This document shows positions 53,531-63,047 of a stretch of 64,000 nucleotides of DNA, in pieces; position 1 is the stretch's first letter; each line of letters begins with the position of its first letter. The position numbers were made by a program, and so were the translations under genes. The DNA comes from Flavobacterium sp. SUN052. GTDB lineage: Bacteria; Bacteroidota; Bacteroidia; Flavobacteriales; Flavobacteriaceae. The stretch covers positions 124,001-188,000 of the forward strand of contig NZ_JAPQNS010000002.1 in assembly GCF_028867935.1 (NCBI RefSeq), given 5' to 3'. The notes under the pieces were generated by a model. The model was not told the origin of the DNA. It worked only from the letters and a program-made list of their open reading frames with translations, and did no database searches.

Positions 53531-54598
53531 GAAAAACTTAACACCAAACCGCTCTCCCAACTCCTCCAAACTCTGCACAACGGGTTCCACAACGGGAATG
53601 CCATTGGCTAGCCGTTCGGCTTCCATCAGGCGCTCAGGGTCGCCGGGAATCAGCACCTGATGGCCGGGAATCGCTTTTGTGGCCCGGAACCGTTGAATCC
53701 AGGTATCCATGTGGGCTTTAAATTCGTCGGCAGGTCGGAAAGCATCGATGCGCATGGCCCCGAAAAAGTGTCCCGTTCCTACACCTACGCTCTCGTTAGC
53801 ACTCATGAAACCCGCCGTAGCAAAGGGTGGCACCCAGGGGCCGTAGTTAGCACCGGCCAGCATCCCCGAAAAAATATCGACCACCGCCCCCAGCCCGTAC
53901 CCTTTATGTGAGCCATGCTCGCGATCAGAGCCGAGTGGCAGTAATGCTCCCCCATTCCGAATGGCGTTGGCATCATTTGTGGGGTGACCATTGGCATCCT
54001 GCGCCCAGCCGGTTGGAATGTCCTGTCCTTTTCGTTGTAAAATTTCTAGTTTCCCATAGGCCACGGCGGTACTGGCAAAGTCGGCCAGAAATGTAGGCTC
54101 GGTTGCTGCCGGAATAGCTACGGCGATGGGGTTGGTGCCGAGCATCTTTTCAAGGGCGAAAGTTGGCGCTACGAGCGGAGCTGCGTGCGTCATGGCCTGC
54201 CCAATCATGTCGTGTTCGGTGGCGAGCAGGGCATGGTACCCCGCAATGCCAAAGTGGTTGGAGTTGCGTACTGCTACCCAGCCAGTTCCGGCAATACGCG
54301 CCTTTTCAATAGCTATCTGCATAGCCCACGGCCCTACCACCAAACCCAGACCACGGTCGCCATCGACAACAGCCGTCGAGGGAGTTTCGTGGACGATAGT
54401 CATGTTGGGTTGCGGATTCAGGCGACCGTGATCGTACAAACGTACGTAACCCGGCAGGCGGGCCACCCCGTGGGAGTCGACCCCACGGAGGTCAGCAGAA
54501 ACGAGTACGTCGGCGGCTAAACGGGCGTCGGCTTCGGAGCAGCCGATAGCCTGAAAAATCTGTTCGGTGAACTTACGGAGTCGGTTGGCATCAATCAT
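53528..54598 (-). CDS. Malate/L-lactate dehydrogenase family oxidoreductase (Ldh_2)
   Basis: A 356-residue protein of usual Ldh_2 length. Features include VSADLRGVDSHGVARLPGYV near the N-terminus, VRNSNHFGIAGYHALLA, EKMLGTNPIAVAIPA and GSDREHGSHKGYGL. The family uses NAD(P) to reduce or oxidise 2-hydroxyacids such as malate, ureidoglycolate or sulpholactate. The exact acid is unresolved. The gene is divergent from DUF502. Confidence 0.9.
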   Translation of the reverse strand: MIDANRLRKFTEQIFQAIGCSEADARLAADVLVSADLRGVDSHGVARLPGYVRLYDHGRLNPQPNMTIVHETPSTAVVDGDRGLGLVVGPWAMQIAIEKARIAGTGWVAVRNSNHFGIAGYHALLATEHDMIGQAMTHAAPLVAPTFALEKMLGTNPIAVAIPAATEPTFLADFASTAVAYGKLEILQRKGQDIPTGWAQDANGHPTNDANAIRNGGALLPLGSDREHGSHKGYGLGAVVDIFSGMLAGANYGPWVPPFATAGFMSANESVGVGTGHFFGAMRIDAFRPADEFKAHMDTWIQRFRATKAIPGHQVLIPGDPERLMEAERLANGIPVVEPVVQSLEELGERFGVKFF

Positions 54599-54636
54599 AC
54601 CGCAAAGTTGGTTAAAAATGAATTTTGGTACGATGT

Positions 54637-54707
54637 TGGTGGTTTCAGAGATGACCGAAAGGTCGGCCCCGATCTTGTTTCTAAAGGTGCCATCTCTGAA
54701 ACCACCA
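54637..54707 (+). promoter_or_regulatory. Inverted repeat reaching the DUF502 start codon
   Basis: TGGTGGTTTCAGAGATG (54637-54653) pairs perfectly with CATCTCTGAAACCACCA (54691-54707), whose last base is the A of the DUF502 ATG. Inside the loop is GACC-GAAA-GGTC, a small hairpin with a GNRA tetraloop, and a GGC/GCC pair. In RNA this could be a three-way structure that occludes the start region. Confidence 0.75.
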
Positions 54708-55270
54708 TGTTCCGTAAACTTATTAATCGTACTATTACCTATTTTGGCCGGGGTTTGCTGGCCGTTGCTCCTATTGGCCTGACATTCTGGATTATCTACG
54801 GTATTTTCGAATGGGTCGATGGTCTTAATCCCCTCGATATCCCCGGTATTGGCGTTCTGATTATGATCGGAATTATTTTCGGTACTGGCTTTCTAGTGTC
54901 CACAGTTATTCCTCAATCCGTAGCCACCTTACTCGAAGGCTCGATCAAGCATTTGCCCCTGGTGAGCCTGATGTATTTCTCGCTCAAAGACCTGATTTCG
55001 GCTTTTGTGGGCGACCGTAAGAAATTCAATCAGCCCGTGTTGGTGCTCATCAACCGCCAATCGGACGTGCGCAAACTCGGTTTCATCACCCAAACCGACT
55101 TGAGCCATTTGGAGATCGAAAACATGGTCGCCGTCTATCTGCCGCATTCTTACGCTTTTTCGGGTGAGTTATTCATCGTGCCCACCGAAAACGTAACCCT
55201 GCTAAACGTGCCTAGCGCCGACGTTATGAAAATGATCGTTTCGGGCGGGGTTTCTGCGAATAGTAAATAG
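54707..55270 (+). CDS. DUF502-family membrane protein
   Basis: A 187-residue protein started at ATG 54707 (MFRKLINRTITYFGRGLLAV); an upstream in-frame ATG would translate the inverted repeat. It has two membrane segments (LLAVAPIGLTFWIIYGIF, GVLIMIGIIFGTGFLV) and a cytoplasmic C-terminal domain with HSYAFSGELFIVP and SADVMKMIVSGGVS, the typical DUF502 ending. Function unknown in this family. A broken copy of the 3' part lies at 55966-56091. Confidence 0.9.
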   Translation: MFRKLINRTITYFGRGLLAVAPIGLTFWIIYGIFEWVDGLNPLDIPGIGVLIMIGIIFGTGFLVSTVIPQSVATLLEGSIKHLPLVSLMYFSLKDLISAFVGDRKKFNQPVLVLINRQSDVRKLGFITQTDLSHLEIENMVAVYLPHSYAFSGELFIVPTENVTLLNVPSADVMKMIVSGGVSANSK

Positions 55271-55316
55271 GGATTTTATGAGGACAGTGAAGTAAGAGAA
55301 CCAGCAGGCGGTGGAT

Positions 55317-55778
55317 TCAACTCAGTGGTTTCTTTCCTCTACTTAAAGTTAAAGAAATCTGTCCAGCATGATGCGCATTGTGAAACAGAACATGACCGAA
55401 TAGGCGTGCTCGGGAAACAGTACCAAAGAACGGAGTCTCTATAAGATCATGCCAAGCCTCGTCATCAGTCGTTTCGACATAAGCCTGGAACATAGCATAG
55501 CCTGCTTCCACCAACTCCTGACTAACACTCAGGTTTTGGCCTTGACCCGTATCCTGTTGGCCCATGGTTGAATTTTTGACCTCAACAGGCAAGCCAAAAA
55601 ACAAGCCGAACAAATTCATCATTTCGCCCACATGCCGGTAGATAAACCCAATAGAGGCCGTTTCTTCATTAAGTCGACGATCGGCGTTTTCTGTCGTGAT
55701 CTGGTCAAAGGCAAACGAACAGGTTGTTCGGTTTTGGGCTAACATGTCTAGGAGTACCTCTTTCTGCATGGTTATCAC
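55317..55778 (-). CDS. DinB-like (YfiT/DinB superfamily) protein
   Basis: A 153-residue protein of DinB-superfamily length. It has a four-helix pattern with VGEMMNLFG and FGHVLFHNAHHAGQISLTL, whose His residues fit the metal site of the superfamily. These proteins are often thiol- or metal-dependent hydrolases of unknown substrate. It lies on the minus strand between DUF502 and its broken copy. Confidence 0.85.
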   Translation of the reverse strand: MITMQKEVLLDMLAQNRTTCSFAFDQITTENADRRLNEETASIGFIYRHVGEMMNLFGLFFGLPVEVKNSTMGQQDTGQGQNLSVSQELVEAGYAMFQAYVETTDDEAWHDLIETPFFGTVSRARLFGHVLFHNAHHAGQISLTLSRGKKPLS

Positions 55779-55965
55779 TGAGCTATGGATGACTACGAGG
55801 TCAAAACTACCAGTATTTGGCTATTTGGAAAGGGGTGTATTACGACAAAAGAGGGTGTTGATTTACCTTAAAGCGTAAGCGACCTTCAAAATTTTGGTAT
55901 TGAGAAAGTTTTTTGCAGCCAGCCACGGAGCCTATGTTACGCATAATCCCTCTACTCCTTCAGCA

Positions 55966-56091
55966 TCTGCCACATTCCCACGCTTTTTCGGGAGAGCTAT
56001 TTATTGTACCCACCGAAAACGTAACCCTGCTAAACGTGCCCAGCGCCGATGTCATGAAAATGACCGTTTTGGCGGAGTGTCGGCGAATAGT
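55966..56091 (+). pseudogene. Broken duplicate of the DUF502 3' end
   Basis: About 126 bases align closely with 55138-55263 of the DUF502 gene (e.g. CCCACCGAAAACGTAACC is shared), with small differences and no upstream part. In translation it still gives HAFSGELFIVPTENV and SADVMKM. No membrane segments precede it, so it is not a functional DUF502 copy. The DinB gene lies between original and copy, so a local duplication followed by rearrangement is the simplest account. Confidence 0.8.
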
Positions 56092-56267
56092 AGGTAAAGA
56101 TTTGTGGCATCAAGCGGTGTAGCCACTAGACAATTCATTTGGGAAAGCACAAATTTAATTGATCGAAGAATTTTGTATTTTTCCCAGGTTTACGAAATAA
56201 CTACACTTATGTTATGAAATTATTCTCAGAACGAGGAGTAAATTAACTGCTTTTGATTTATAGGATT

Positions 56268-56549
56268 TCATCCAAAAAAAATATTCCAAGTGCCCAGACC
56301 ATACACGAAAAATGTCCATAGCCCGCCTATTGTTAAAGCTATTAGCGAAACAATTTTTTCATGCATTTCTGTACGTAGTATAAAACCGTAAATAAGTAAA
56401 CAGGGTCCTGAAGCGATGGCGGCAAAATAGACGAGATAGACGTCAAATGTTCGGAAAGGATTGAAAAATCTCATACCGAGCGTAAATGCAATAGGCAGAA
56501 TTAACAGAATCAGTACGGCGGTGTAAACGTGGATAGACCGAACCATCAT
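56268..56549 (-). CDS. Small membrane protein, hypothetical
   Basis: A 93-residue protein with three hydrophobic segments (YTAVLILLILPIAFTLGM, YLVYFAAIASGPCLLIYGF, LIALTIGGLWTFFVYGLG). No family recognised. It lies in an A+T-rich stretch with no clear partner. Confidence 0.6.
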   Translation of the reverse strand: MMVRSIHVYTAVLILLILPIAFTLGMRFFNPFRTFDVYLVYFAAIASGPCLLIYGFILRTEMHEKIVSLIALTIGGLWTFFVYGLGTWNIFFG

Positions 56550-56679
56550 TAATGTTATATAAGTGGCTTTATGTTTAATTAAGTGGCCTTTTATTTGAAA
56601 TAACTTACTTCTTTCAGTATCTATTCCGCTGTTTACCTATTGGCGTTTCTAAGCTGATTGCTCAAATGTAGTGTAAGTC

Positions 56680-57042
56680 CTACATCGGGTTTAAATGCAG
56701 TACCTCAATTAGCAAACCGCCCGGAGCCCGAAAATAGAAGGTCCAGGAATTGTGTGAACTGCGAGGAGCTTCTACGTCAAATCCAGCGTCTTTCAACTGC
56801 TTATTAATCATATTCACTTCTTCCTGATTGTCTTGAATGAAGCCGATGTGGAAATCCGGGGGATAGGTCACTTCGGTTGCCTTGTTAAAGTTACTCAGCG
56901 TTAACACCAGGCCGTTGTCGTCTCGGAGTATAGTTAATACAGGGCTACCTTTAGTCAGGGGTTGAAAACCAAAATGAGTTTGTAGAAACTGCTGTGTTTG
57001 CAATACATCGCTCACAGCCAGATTCAAGTGATTAAGTCGCAT
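56680..57042 (-). CDS. VOC-family (glyoxalase-like) protein
   Basis: A 120-residue single VOC domain: MRLNHLNLAVSDVLQTQQFL, LVLTLSNFNK, DFHIGFIQDN and a C-terminal FYFRAPGGLLIEVL. His5 and Glu in LIEVL fit the metal ligands. Substrate unknown. It is followed, reading leftward, by the terminator-free gap to the small membrane gene. Confidence 0.85.
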   Translation of the reverse strand: MRLNHLNLAVSDVLQTQQFLQTHFGFQPLTKGSPVLTILRDDNGLVLTLSNFNKATEVTYPPDFHIGFIQDNQEEVNMINKQLKDAGFDVEAPRSSHNSWTFYFRAPGGLLIEVLHLNPM

Positions 57043-57059
57043 AATGTTATGGTTAAATA

Positions 57060-57242
57060 CTAATACGCACTGTAATAGCGCTTCGAATGGCTAAAAATCT
57101 GGTTGTCAAAGTAGATCAGAATCGACGTAAGCGCGATCAGGCAAACCAAAAAGATGCCTACGTAAACTAGCCCGTGCTTCCTTAAGAACCCCAGCTGGGT
57201 TGCGACAGCTACCAGTAGTAAGCCGCTAAAAACCAGGCCCAA
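57060..57242 (-). CDS. Very small membrane protein, hypothetical
   Basis: A 60-residue frame with two hydrophobic segments (LVFSGLLLVAVATQLGFL, VYVGIFLVCLIALTSILIYF). It lies 17 bases upstream of the VOC gene on the same strand, which favours co-transcription. It may be real, but the size makes this uncertain. Confidence 0.4.
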   Translation of the reverse strand: MGLVFSGLLLVAVATQLGFLRKHGLVYVGIFLVCLIALTSILIYFDNQIFSHSKRYYSAY

Positions 57243-57529
57243 AAAAGGATTGAGGCTTAGTATAAAATGGTTATTACACGCCGTTATAAGTATGCTCCAA
57301 AAAGTAGTTGCAGACTAGGGCGTAAATAAGTGGTCATTTTGAAGCGATTATCCGGTAATAATTTGGCAGTTATCGATTCGATAAAATCAAAACAAATCTA
57401 TATTCTGTTTCATGCAATTTACAAAGAGAGGGCATTACGTAGTATACTACCCTGAAAGATTAGCCTGGATGAAGCACAAAAAAAATGTTGTCACGTGCGA
57501 CAGCAATCAAGTTAGGGTTTTGAACTCCT

Positions 57530-57889
57530 TCACTGCACCTTATACTCCAGAAATTCAATTCGATTATCGAAAGGGTCGCGGATGAAGAACCGCTGCCGCC
57601 CGTCGATGTCGGAGGAGTACGAAATGGGAACACCTTTTTGCTCTAATTCCCGCCGGGCTTCCGTGAGATTTGTAATCTCGAAAGCGGGGTGCCGGGCCGA
57701 AACCGGACCAGTGGGTTCTTCACGAATGTGCAGTTGAATATCGGCAATGTCGAACCAGATGGCGTTATGCGGGTGTCCACCCGTAATTTCGGTCAGGCCC
57801 AGCACCTGGCTGTAGAACGTTTGTGCTTCCTGTAGTTTACCCTCAGGAACAGAAATCAGGATGTGATCTAATCGTTTAAAGTGAATCAT
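57530..57889 (-). CDS. VOC-family (glyoxalase-like) protein
   Basis: A 119-residue VOC domain: HFKRLDHILISVPEG, NAIWFDIADIQLHIREE, and FFIRDPFDNRIEFLEY. His8 and Glu near the C-terminus are in ligand position. It resembles bleomycin/fosfomycin-type VOC proteins only at fold level. It is not closely similar to the neighbour at 56680. Confidence 0.87.
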   Translation of the reverse strand: MIHFKRLDHILISVPEGKLQEAQTFYSQVLGLTEITGGHPHNAIWFDIADIQLHIREEPTGPVSARHPAFEITNLTEARRELEQKGVPISYSSDIDGRQRFFIRDPFDNRIEFLEYKVQ

Positions 57890-57992
57890 GGGGCAAGCGC
57901 TTGAGACTTGGTGTAGGCCCGTTGAGCCACTATTTCGAGAAACGTTAACTCTTACCTAGTTTTACTCGTTGTAGATAAAAACCCTGACGGCC

Positions 57993-58541
57993 ATGAAAAA
58001 CGTGTGCTACTTTCTTTTCGGCTGGATTATGACCTTGCCTGTACTGGTGTTTGGTCAGACATACGCTCCAGAATATAAAAAACAGGCCCACTACCTCGCT
58101 CTCGATGTACACAGCATGACCGGCTTCCACCGGTATCGGTACCTGGAAGGCGACGAAATTCGTTTTCGCACGGCTGATGACAGCTATCGGTCAACCATAG
58201 CCGCCGTAACCGACAGTTCGTTCAGCATTTATGTGCGGAACGAAATCATGGATCGGACCGAGACGCTGACGTTCCGTTTTAGTGATGTTGAGCGCATTTA
58301 CCGGCGTAATAATATTCCGTTTATCACCCAACTGGGTGTAATTCTACCCGTTGCAGGTGTTACCTATGGCCTCGCCGACTTTGTGAATGCCAAAGGGCTC
58401 GATGGCCGCTCGGGGCGCTTCCAATTCGATCCCCAGTCGCTTGTGCCTGCGGGTGCCATGATCGTTGCCGGTTCCATTTTTTACAAGATCAGCCGACCTA
58501 CCTACAAACTTGGCAAGCGGAGCCGGTTACGAGCGTTTTAA
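57993..58541 (+). CDS. Secreted/membrane hypothetical protein
   Basis: A 182-residue protein with a signal peptide (WIMTLPVLVFGQ). The middle has strand-forming segments (YLEGDEIRFRTAD, ETLTFRFSDVERIYRR), and two hydrophobic segments follow (QLGVILPVAGVTYGLADFV, VPAGAMIVAGSIFY). No family recognised. Its 3' end overlaps the convergent HAD gene by 15 bases. Confidence 0.7.
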   Translation: MKNVCYFLFGWIMTLPVLVFGQTYAPEYKKQAHYLALDVHSMTGFHRYRYLEGDEIRFRTADDSYRSTIAAVTDSSFSIYVRNEIMDRTETLTFRFSDVERIYRRNNIPFITQLGVILPVAGVTYGLADFVNAKGLDGRSGRFQFDPQSLVPAGAMIVAGSIFYKISRPTYKLGKRSRLRAF

Positions 58542-59177
58542 CTCTTCTACTCCAAACCCCTCAAAATCCCGAATGACCAAATCCGCTACTTCCGCCAATT
58601 CTTCGGGGGTATGCGTGGTGGCAACGCCCACAACCCTGGCACCAGCCGCACGCGCAGCTTTGATCCCCGTCATAGAGTCTTCAAAAATGACGCTGTCGGT
58701 GGGGTCAACGCCCAACATCGACATGGCTTTCTGGTAAATTTCGGGGTCTGGCTTGGGACGGCTGACGAGTTTTTCGTGAAGTAAAACATCGAAATAATCG
58801 CGCAAACCCAGTTTCTCCATCACAAAATCGAGATTTTCAACGGGTGCCGAGGTGGCTACTGCTGTTTTTATACCAGCGGCTTTGAGTGCTTGCAGAAAAG
58901 CGGGTATTCCCGGAACCGGCACAATGTGCGGAGCATACAACTCCCGGAACAGAGCCTCCTTTTCATCGCCGATCTGGTAGGCTTCGGCATCCGTCAGCTC
59001 TTTGCCTTCAAACAAATGGCGGGCAATAGCCCGGTTGTGGTTACCCGAAACATGCTTCACAAAATCGGCGTCGCTAAGGGGTTTACCGTTGCGCTGATAA
59101 TATTCGCGCCAGGCGATTGTATGGTACGGATTGGTATCGGCAATTACGCCGTCCATATCGAAAATAGCTGCTTGCAT
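58527..59177 (-). CDS. HAD-IA hydrolase, beta-phosphoglucomutase-like
   Basis: A 216-residue protein. Motif I DMDGVIADTN (nucleophile Asp8), motif II in VATSAPVEN, Lys in SRPKPDPEIY and motif IV VIFEDSMTG. A helical cap lies between motifs I and II. The pattern fits beta-phosphoglucomutase or a related sugar phosphatase. It is the second HAD-IA enzyme in the window and not closely paralogous to that at 26341. Confidence 0.88.
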   Translation of the reverse strand: MQAAIFDMDGVIADTNPYHTIAWREYYQRNGKPLSDADFVKHVSGNHNRAIARHLFEGKELTDAEAYQIGDEKEALFRELYAPHIVPVPGIPAFLQALKAAGIKTAVATSAPVENLDFVMEKLGLRDYFDVLLHEKLVSRPKPDPEIYQKAMSMLGVDPTDSVIFEDSMTGIKAARAAGARVVGVATTHTPEELAEVADLVIRDFEGFGVEELKRS

Positions 59178-59224
59178 AAGATATAATGAATGGTTTGTGC
59201 TACGTCAATTGGCGCTCATGTGGC

Positions 59225-62200
59225 CTAATTAGCGGGCAAAATAACGTGAAAAGTAGTGCCTTTCCCTACTGCCGACTTTGCGAAAATATGCCCCTGGTGG
59301 CTACGGACAATCCGGCGGCACAGGGCAAGACCAATGCCTGAGCCGGGGTAGATCTGCGCAGAATTCAATCGCTTGAACACATCAAAAATCCGCTCCGCAT
59401 ACTCAGCATCGAACCCAATCCCGTTATCAGCTACGGTTATATCGACGTAGTTTCTACCGGGCCGTAATTCACTAAAATCAGCTGCTTCATCGGGCGATAT
59501 GAACCTGGCTTTTATCGAAATATGAGGTCTGACCGACGTATCAGTACCAAGCGGATCATGAGTAAACTTGAGCGCGTTACTGACCAGGTTATAGAACAAC
59601 TGGTTCATTTGCAGCGAAACCGCTTCGATTATTGGCAATTCGTCACGGCTGATCAGAGCCCCTTTTTCGGCTATCATCAAGTCAAAATCCACTAAAACAG
59701 CCTCTATTATGGCGTTCAAATCTGTCGGCTGAACGCGATGAGTGGCTTTGATCAAACGCGAAAACTCCAGCAGGTCCTTGATCAACAGCGACATCCGTTC
59801 CGCGGAACTCATTATTTTACTGATCGTTTCCATCTGGCCTGCTTCCATACCTTCCTGAATGGCCAGCTTCGACGAGAAAATACGAATCTTGCGCAAGGGC
59901 TCCTGCAAATCATGCGAGGCTACGTAGGCATACTGTTCGAGTTCCTGATTGGATTGAAAAAGTTGCTGATTACTTTCCTTCAACTCTTCGTTGGTCTGTT
60001 GCAATTCTTCGGTTCGCAACTGGACCTGCTGCTCCAGAGCAAGCTGTTGGGCTCGTTGCCGGGTGATATCCTGGGTCACACCAATAACCCGTTCTGGGTT
60101 TCCATCCGCCGAATAGGTAGGTACACCCGATGCTTTCACCCAGTGGAGTGAGTTATCGGGCCAGGTGATGCGGTATTCAGCATGGTAGCGACCCTTTGTT
60201 TCGATAGCTTCCCGAACAGATTCCGACACATAATTCCGATCGTCAGGAACAATTACCTTCATCAAATCTGCGAAGTTGAAAGGGACATCGAGTGGCTGAC
60301 CATAGTTGGCTTTGCACTGGGTATTGCAACTCATTAAGCCCGTTGCCAACTCCAGCTCGTATGAGCCAAGTTGCCCTGCTTCCAGGGCAAGGCTCAGGCG
60401 CTGGTTGGTTTGGCGTAGATCAACCTGGGCGGCTTCGAGACTTCGCCGGGCCACCACCTGCTGGGTAATATCGGTCGCAATAACCAATACCCCGTTTATG
60501 TCTCCCAGAAGGCCATCGGTTGTCATTGTGCGTTGTGGCTGATAAGTCAGGTCAACATAGATGGTTTCGAGCTGGTCATTCCGACGGATAACGACTGCTG
60601 TTTCAGGGTCCACAAATGCGGTACCTGTTTCAATCACCTGCCGAAGTAACTGATCAAACCCCTGCCCTACCAGTTCAGGCAGAGCCTCCAGCAGGGGTTT
60701 TCCAATAAGCTGATCCGGCAATCGGCCCACCAGCTTTGCATAGAACGGATTGGCCATACTGAAGCGCAAATCCGGATCTTGAATCAGAGCGATAGCTACC
60801 GGCGACTGTTCAAACGAATTGAGCAATTGCAGTCTACTTTCTTCCAGTTGCTGATGACCAATAACACGTTCGGTTATATCGACAAAAGCCGAAACCCCGT
60901 ATAATAACTGCCCTTTAGTGTCTCGGACAGGTACGGAATTGACACTGGCATAGCCCCAGCTGTTGTCGCCCCGCTTTAGTTTCATTTCCATACCGACAAC
61001 GGTTTCGCCATGTAACAGCGTACGGGTCATGGGCATGTTTTCCAAATCAAGCGGCTCGTTCGTAGCCAGATCGAACAGGGGCCAGTTTTGGTAGGTTTCG
61101 ACATCGTTACCTTGCTGTATGAGAGGCCGAAAGATCTCTTTAAGCTGCTGATTGCCATAGATCAGTTCGCCCTTTGGGTTGGCGATCAACACCCCAACCG
61201 GCATCTGATCCAACACGGTATTTAACCGACTTTGCTCGTTTTGAATTTCCTGCCGGTTCAGCACTTGCTCGGTAACATCAGTAGCCAGAACCATTACCCC
61301 CGTAATAGTTCCATCAACATCGCGCAGGGGCGTGTATACAAAGTCAAAATAAAACTCTTCCAAAACGCCATTCCGCTCCAGTCGGGCGAGTGTCTGGTAG
61401 CCCAGATACGGGTTGCCTGTTTCAAATACTCCTTCCAGCAATTCTGTGAAACCCTGGCCTTTTATTTCCGGTAATGCTTCCCGGATTGGCATGCCAATAA
61501 TAGAGCGATCTTTACCCCAGACATCAAAAATCCGGTCGTTACCAACCTCAATTATCAAGTCGGCTCCCCTGAGTAGACCAATGGCCATTGGGGCCTGTTC
61601 AACAATGTTGCGAAAACGGTTTTCACTAGCCGCTAACCGTTGCTTGGCCTTTACTTGTTCAGTAACATCAACAGCTGTGTTCATGATGCCGTATACCTGG
61701 CCTTGAACGTCGCGTAGAGGCTTATACGTGTAGTCGAAATAATAGGTACTCAAGATCCCGTTTACATTCAAAATAGCGGGAGCGCTGGTTGTTTCAAACG
61801 TTTCGCCGGTGGTATATACCTCCTGTAAAAGGTCCAGAAAGACCTGACCTTTTAATTCGGGAAGTGCCTCATCCAGCGGCTGTCCAATAACCGATTTGTC
61901 TTTGCCCCAATACCCTAGCATAAGCTCATTGGCCAGTTCAACACGCATATCACGCCCAACATACAAGCCAGTTGCTACGGGCGATTGCTCAATTAAGGAG
62001 CGAAAACGCTGTTCTGTCTCATACAATGCTTTGTTGGCTTTTCTCAGTTCGAGCAGCTTAACAACTTGATTTGCCAGGGTTTTCAACGCAGATAACTGCC
62101 CCTTGTTCAGATCTTTAGCAGTCTGATCGATAACACATAAGGTGCCCAGTGCGAACCCGTCTGAATCTACTAACGGTACGCCAGCATAAAAAATAACGTG

Positions 62201-62527
62201 TGGATCACCCGTTACCAACGGATTGTCGGAGAAGCGGTCATCGTTTCTGGAATCAGTAACTATCAGAGGTTCACCCGGATTAATGATTGCATGCGTACAA
62301 AAGGAGAATTCGCGGGATGTTTCCCGAACCGAAAGCCCATGACTGGATTTGAACCATTGCCGTTTGTCATCGATCAGGCTCATTAAGGCAATTGGCGTCT
62401 GACAGATTTGGGAGGCAAGCTCCGTGATGGCGTCATAATCAGACTCGGGTAACGAGTCCATGATTGCATAACTAGCTAGGGCTTCCAATCGCTTGTTTTC
62501 CTTCGCTGACAGGGGAGGGATGAGCAT
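59225..62527 (-). CDS. Multi-PAS sensor histidine kinase with GAF domain
   Basis: An 1100-residue soluble kinase. A GAF-like domain (about 25-165, [24 protein letters not shown] text) is followed by five PAS domains. Three of them (starting near 175, 300 and 570) are similar to each other, each with SPVA or APMA, then WGKD or LVGR, then EALPEL/EALPEI. The HisKA domain has the phosphoacceptor His872 in [11 protein letters not shown], and the HATPase domain has [18 protein letters not shown] and GSGIGLAL. No receiver domain or membrane segment is present, so it is cytoplasmic and likely signals to an unlinked regulator. Ligands unknown. Confidence 0.9.
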   Translation of the reverse strand: MLIPPLSAKENKRLEALASYAIMDSLPESDYDAITELASQICQTPIALMSLIDDKRQWFKSSHGLSVRETSREFSFCTHAIINPGEPLIVTDSRNDDRFSDNPLVTGDPHVIFYAGVPLVDSDGFALGTLCVIDQTAKDLNKGQLSALKTLANQVVKLLELRKANKALYETEQRFRSLIEQSPVATGLYVGRDMRVELANELMLGYWGKDKSVIGQPLDEALPELKGQVFLDLLQEVYTTGETFETTSAPAILNVNGILSTYYFDYTYKPLRDVQGQVYGIMNTAVDVTEQVKAKQRLAASENRFRNIVEQAPMAIGLLRGADLIIEVGNDRIFDVWGKDRSIIGMPIREALPEIKGQGFTELLEGVFETGNPYLGYQTLARLERNGVLEEFYFDFVYTPLRDVDGTITGVMVLATDVTEQVLNRQEIQNEQSRLNTVLDQMPVGVLIANPKGELIYGNQQLKEIFRPLIQQGNDVETYQNWPLFDLATNEPLDLENMPMTRTLLHGETVVGMEMKLKRGDNSWGYASVNSVPVRDTKGQLLYGVSAFVDITERVIGHQQLEESRLQLLNSFEQSPVAIALIQDPDLRFSMANPFYAKLVGRLPDQLIGKPLLEALPELVGQGFDQLLRQVIETGTAFVDPETAVVIRRNDQLETIYVDLTYQPQRTMTTDGLLGDINGVLVIATDITQQVVARRSLEAAQVDLRQTNQRLSLALEAGQLGSYELELATGLMSCNTQCKANYGQPLDVPFNFADLMKVIVPDDRNYVSESVREAIETKGRYHAEYRITWPDNSLHWVKASGVPTYSADGNPERVIGVTQDITRQRAQQLALEQQVQLRTEELQQTNEELKESNQQLFQSNQELEQYAYVASHDLQEPLRKIRIFSSKLAIQEGMEAGQMETISKIMSSAERMSLLIKDLLEFSRLIKATHRVQPTDLNAIIEAVLVDFDLMIAEKGALISRDELPIIEAVSLQMNQLFYNLVSNALKFTHDPLGTDTSVRPHISIKARFISPDEAADFSELRPGRNYVDITVADNGIGFDAEYAERIFDVFKRLNSAQIYPGSGIGLALCRRIVRSHQGHIFAKSAVGKGTTFHVILPAN

Positions 62528-63047
62528 GATTTAGTATGGGTAGGGTGCGGTTCCGTGCGCTCTACAATTCGGTACTACCTGTAAACATAGCAAAGCAAAA
62601 GGACTGAGCCTGCTATTACGATAAGTTTGCTACCCCTTTAATAGATAACTGGGGGAAATTTGTTTAATAATTTTAGGACACGCGACTAGATAGTTCAAGT
62701 TTTGATTCGGGGTGTCGACAGATGAACAAAGAGGTTAGACAATGGGGTGTTAACAAAACAAAAGCCCGGTCGCAGACCAGGCTTTCAACTTTTCAAATGT
62801 CTAAACGTTGAGTAAAACGGTAATCGATCTATGGTTGAGCCGCCCTAAAAAGCAGCGAATAACTGGAGATAAAAAGTGCCTGTTATGCATATTACCTAAA
62901 CTATGCCAAACTCAGTCTTGAACAAAAATCCCCTGATAATCAAATAATTACACAATGTATAGACAAAATAGAGACTCATCACTGTGATTTTTTTACCCAA
63001 TTCTGTGGGTGGAAAATCACACCATGAACCGCATATATGCGTCTCCG
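62528..63047. other. Gap between the kinase and MFS genes
   Basis: The 520 bases hold no gene I can support. Two hairpins are visible: one at 62984-63020 (GTGATTTT ... AAAATCAC, with inner ACCCA/TGGGT), 27 bases after the MFS stop on the minus strand, and one at 62761-62785 (listed separately). The rest is A+T-rich and holds the upstream region of the kinase gene. Confidence 0.5.
62761..62785 (-). terminator. Hairpin, possible minus-strand terminator
   Basis: AAAGCCCGGT pairs with ACCAGGCTTT (one mismatch) around a 5-base loop. Read on the minus strand it is followed by TTGTTTTGTT, so it could end transcription coming from the MFS gene, though it is 260 bases past that stop. Confidence 0.55.

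Noticed and set aside
54608..54706. Earlier start for DUF502
   Set aside because: The extra 33 residues would translate the inverted repeat and resemble no DUF502 N-terminus; ATG 54707 matches the family start.
55913..56122. A 69-residue gene at the DUF502 duplicate
   Set aside because: The sequence is a truncated copy of the DUF502 C-terminus without the membrane segments; treated as a pseudogene fragment.
59225..62527. Hybrid histidine kinase with receiver domain
   Set aside because: The protein ends just after the HATPase domain ([10 protein letters not shown]); no receiver domain is present.
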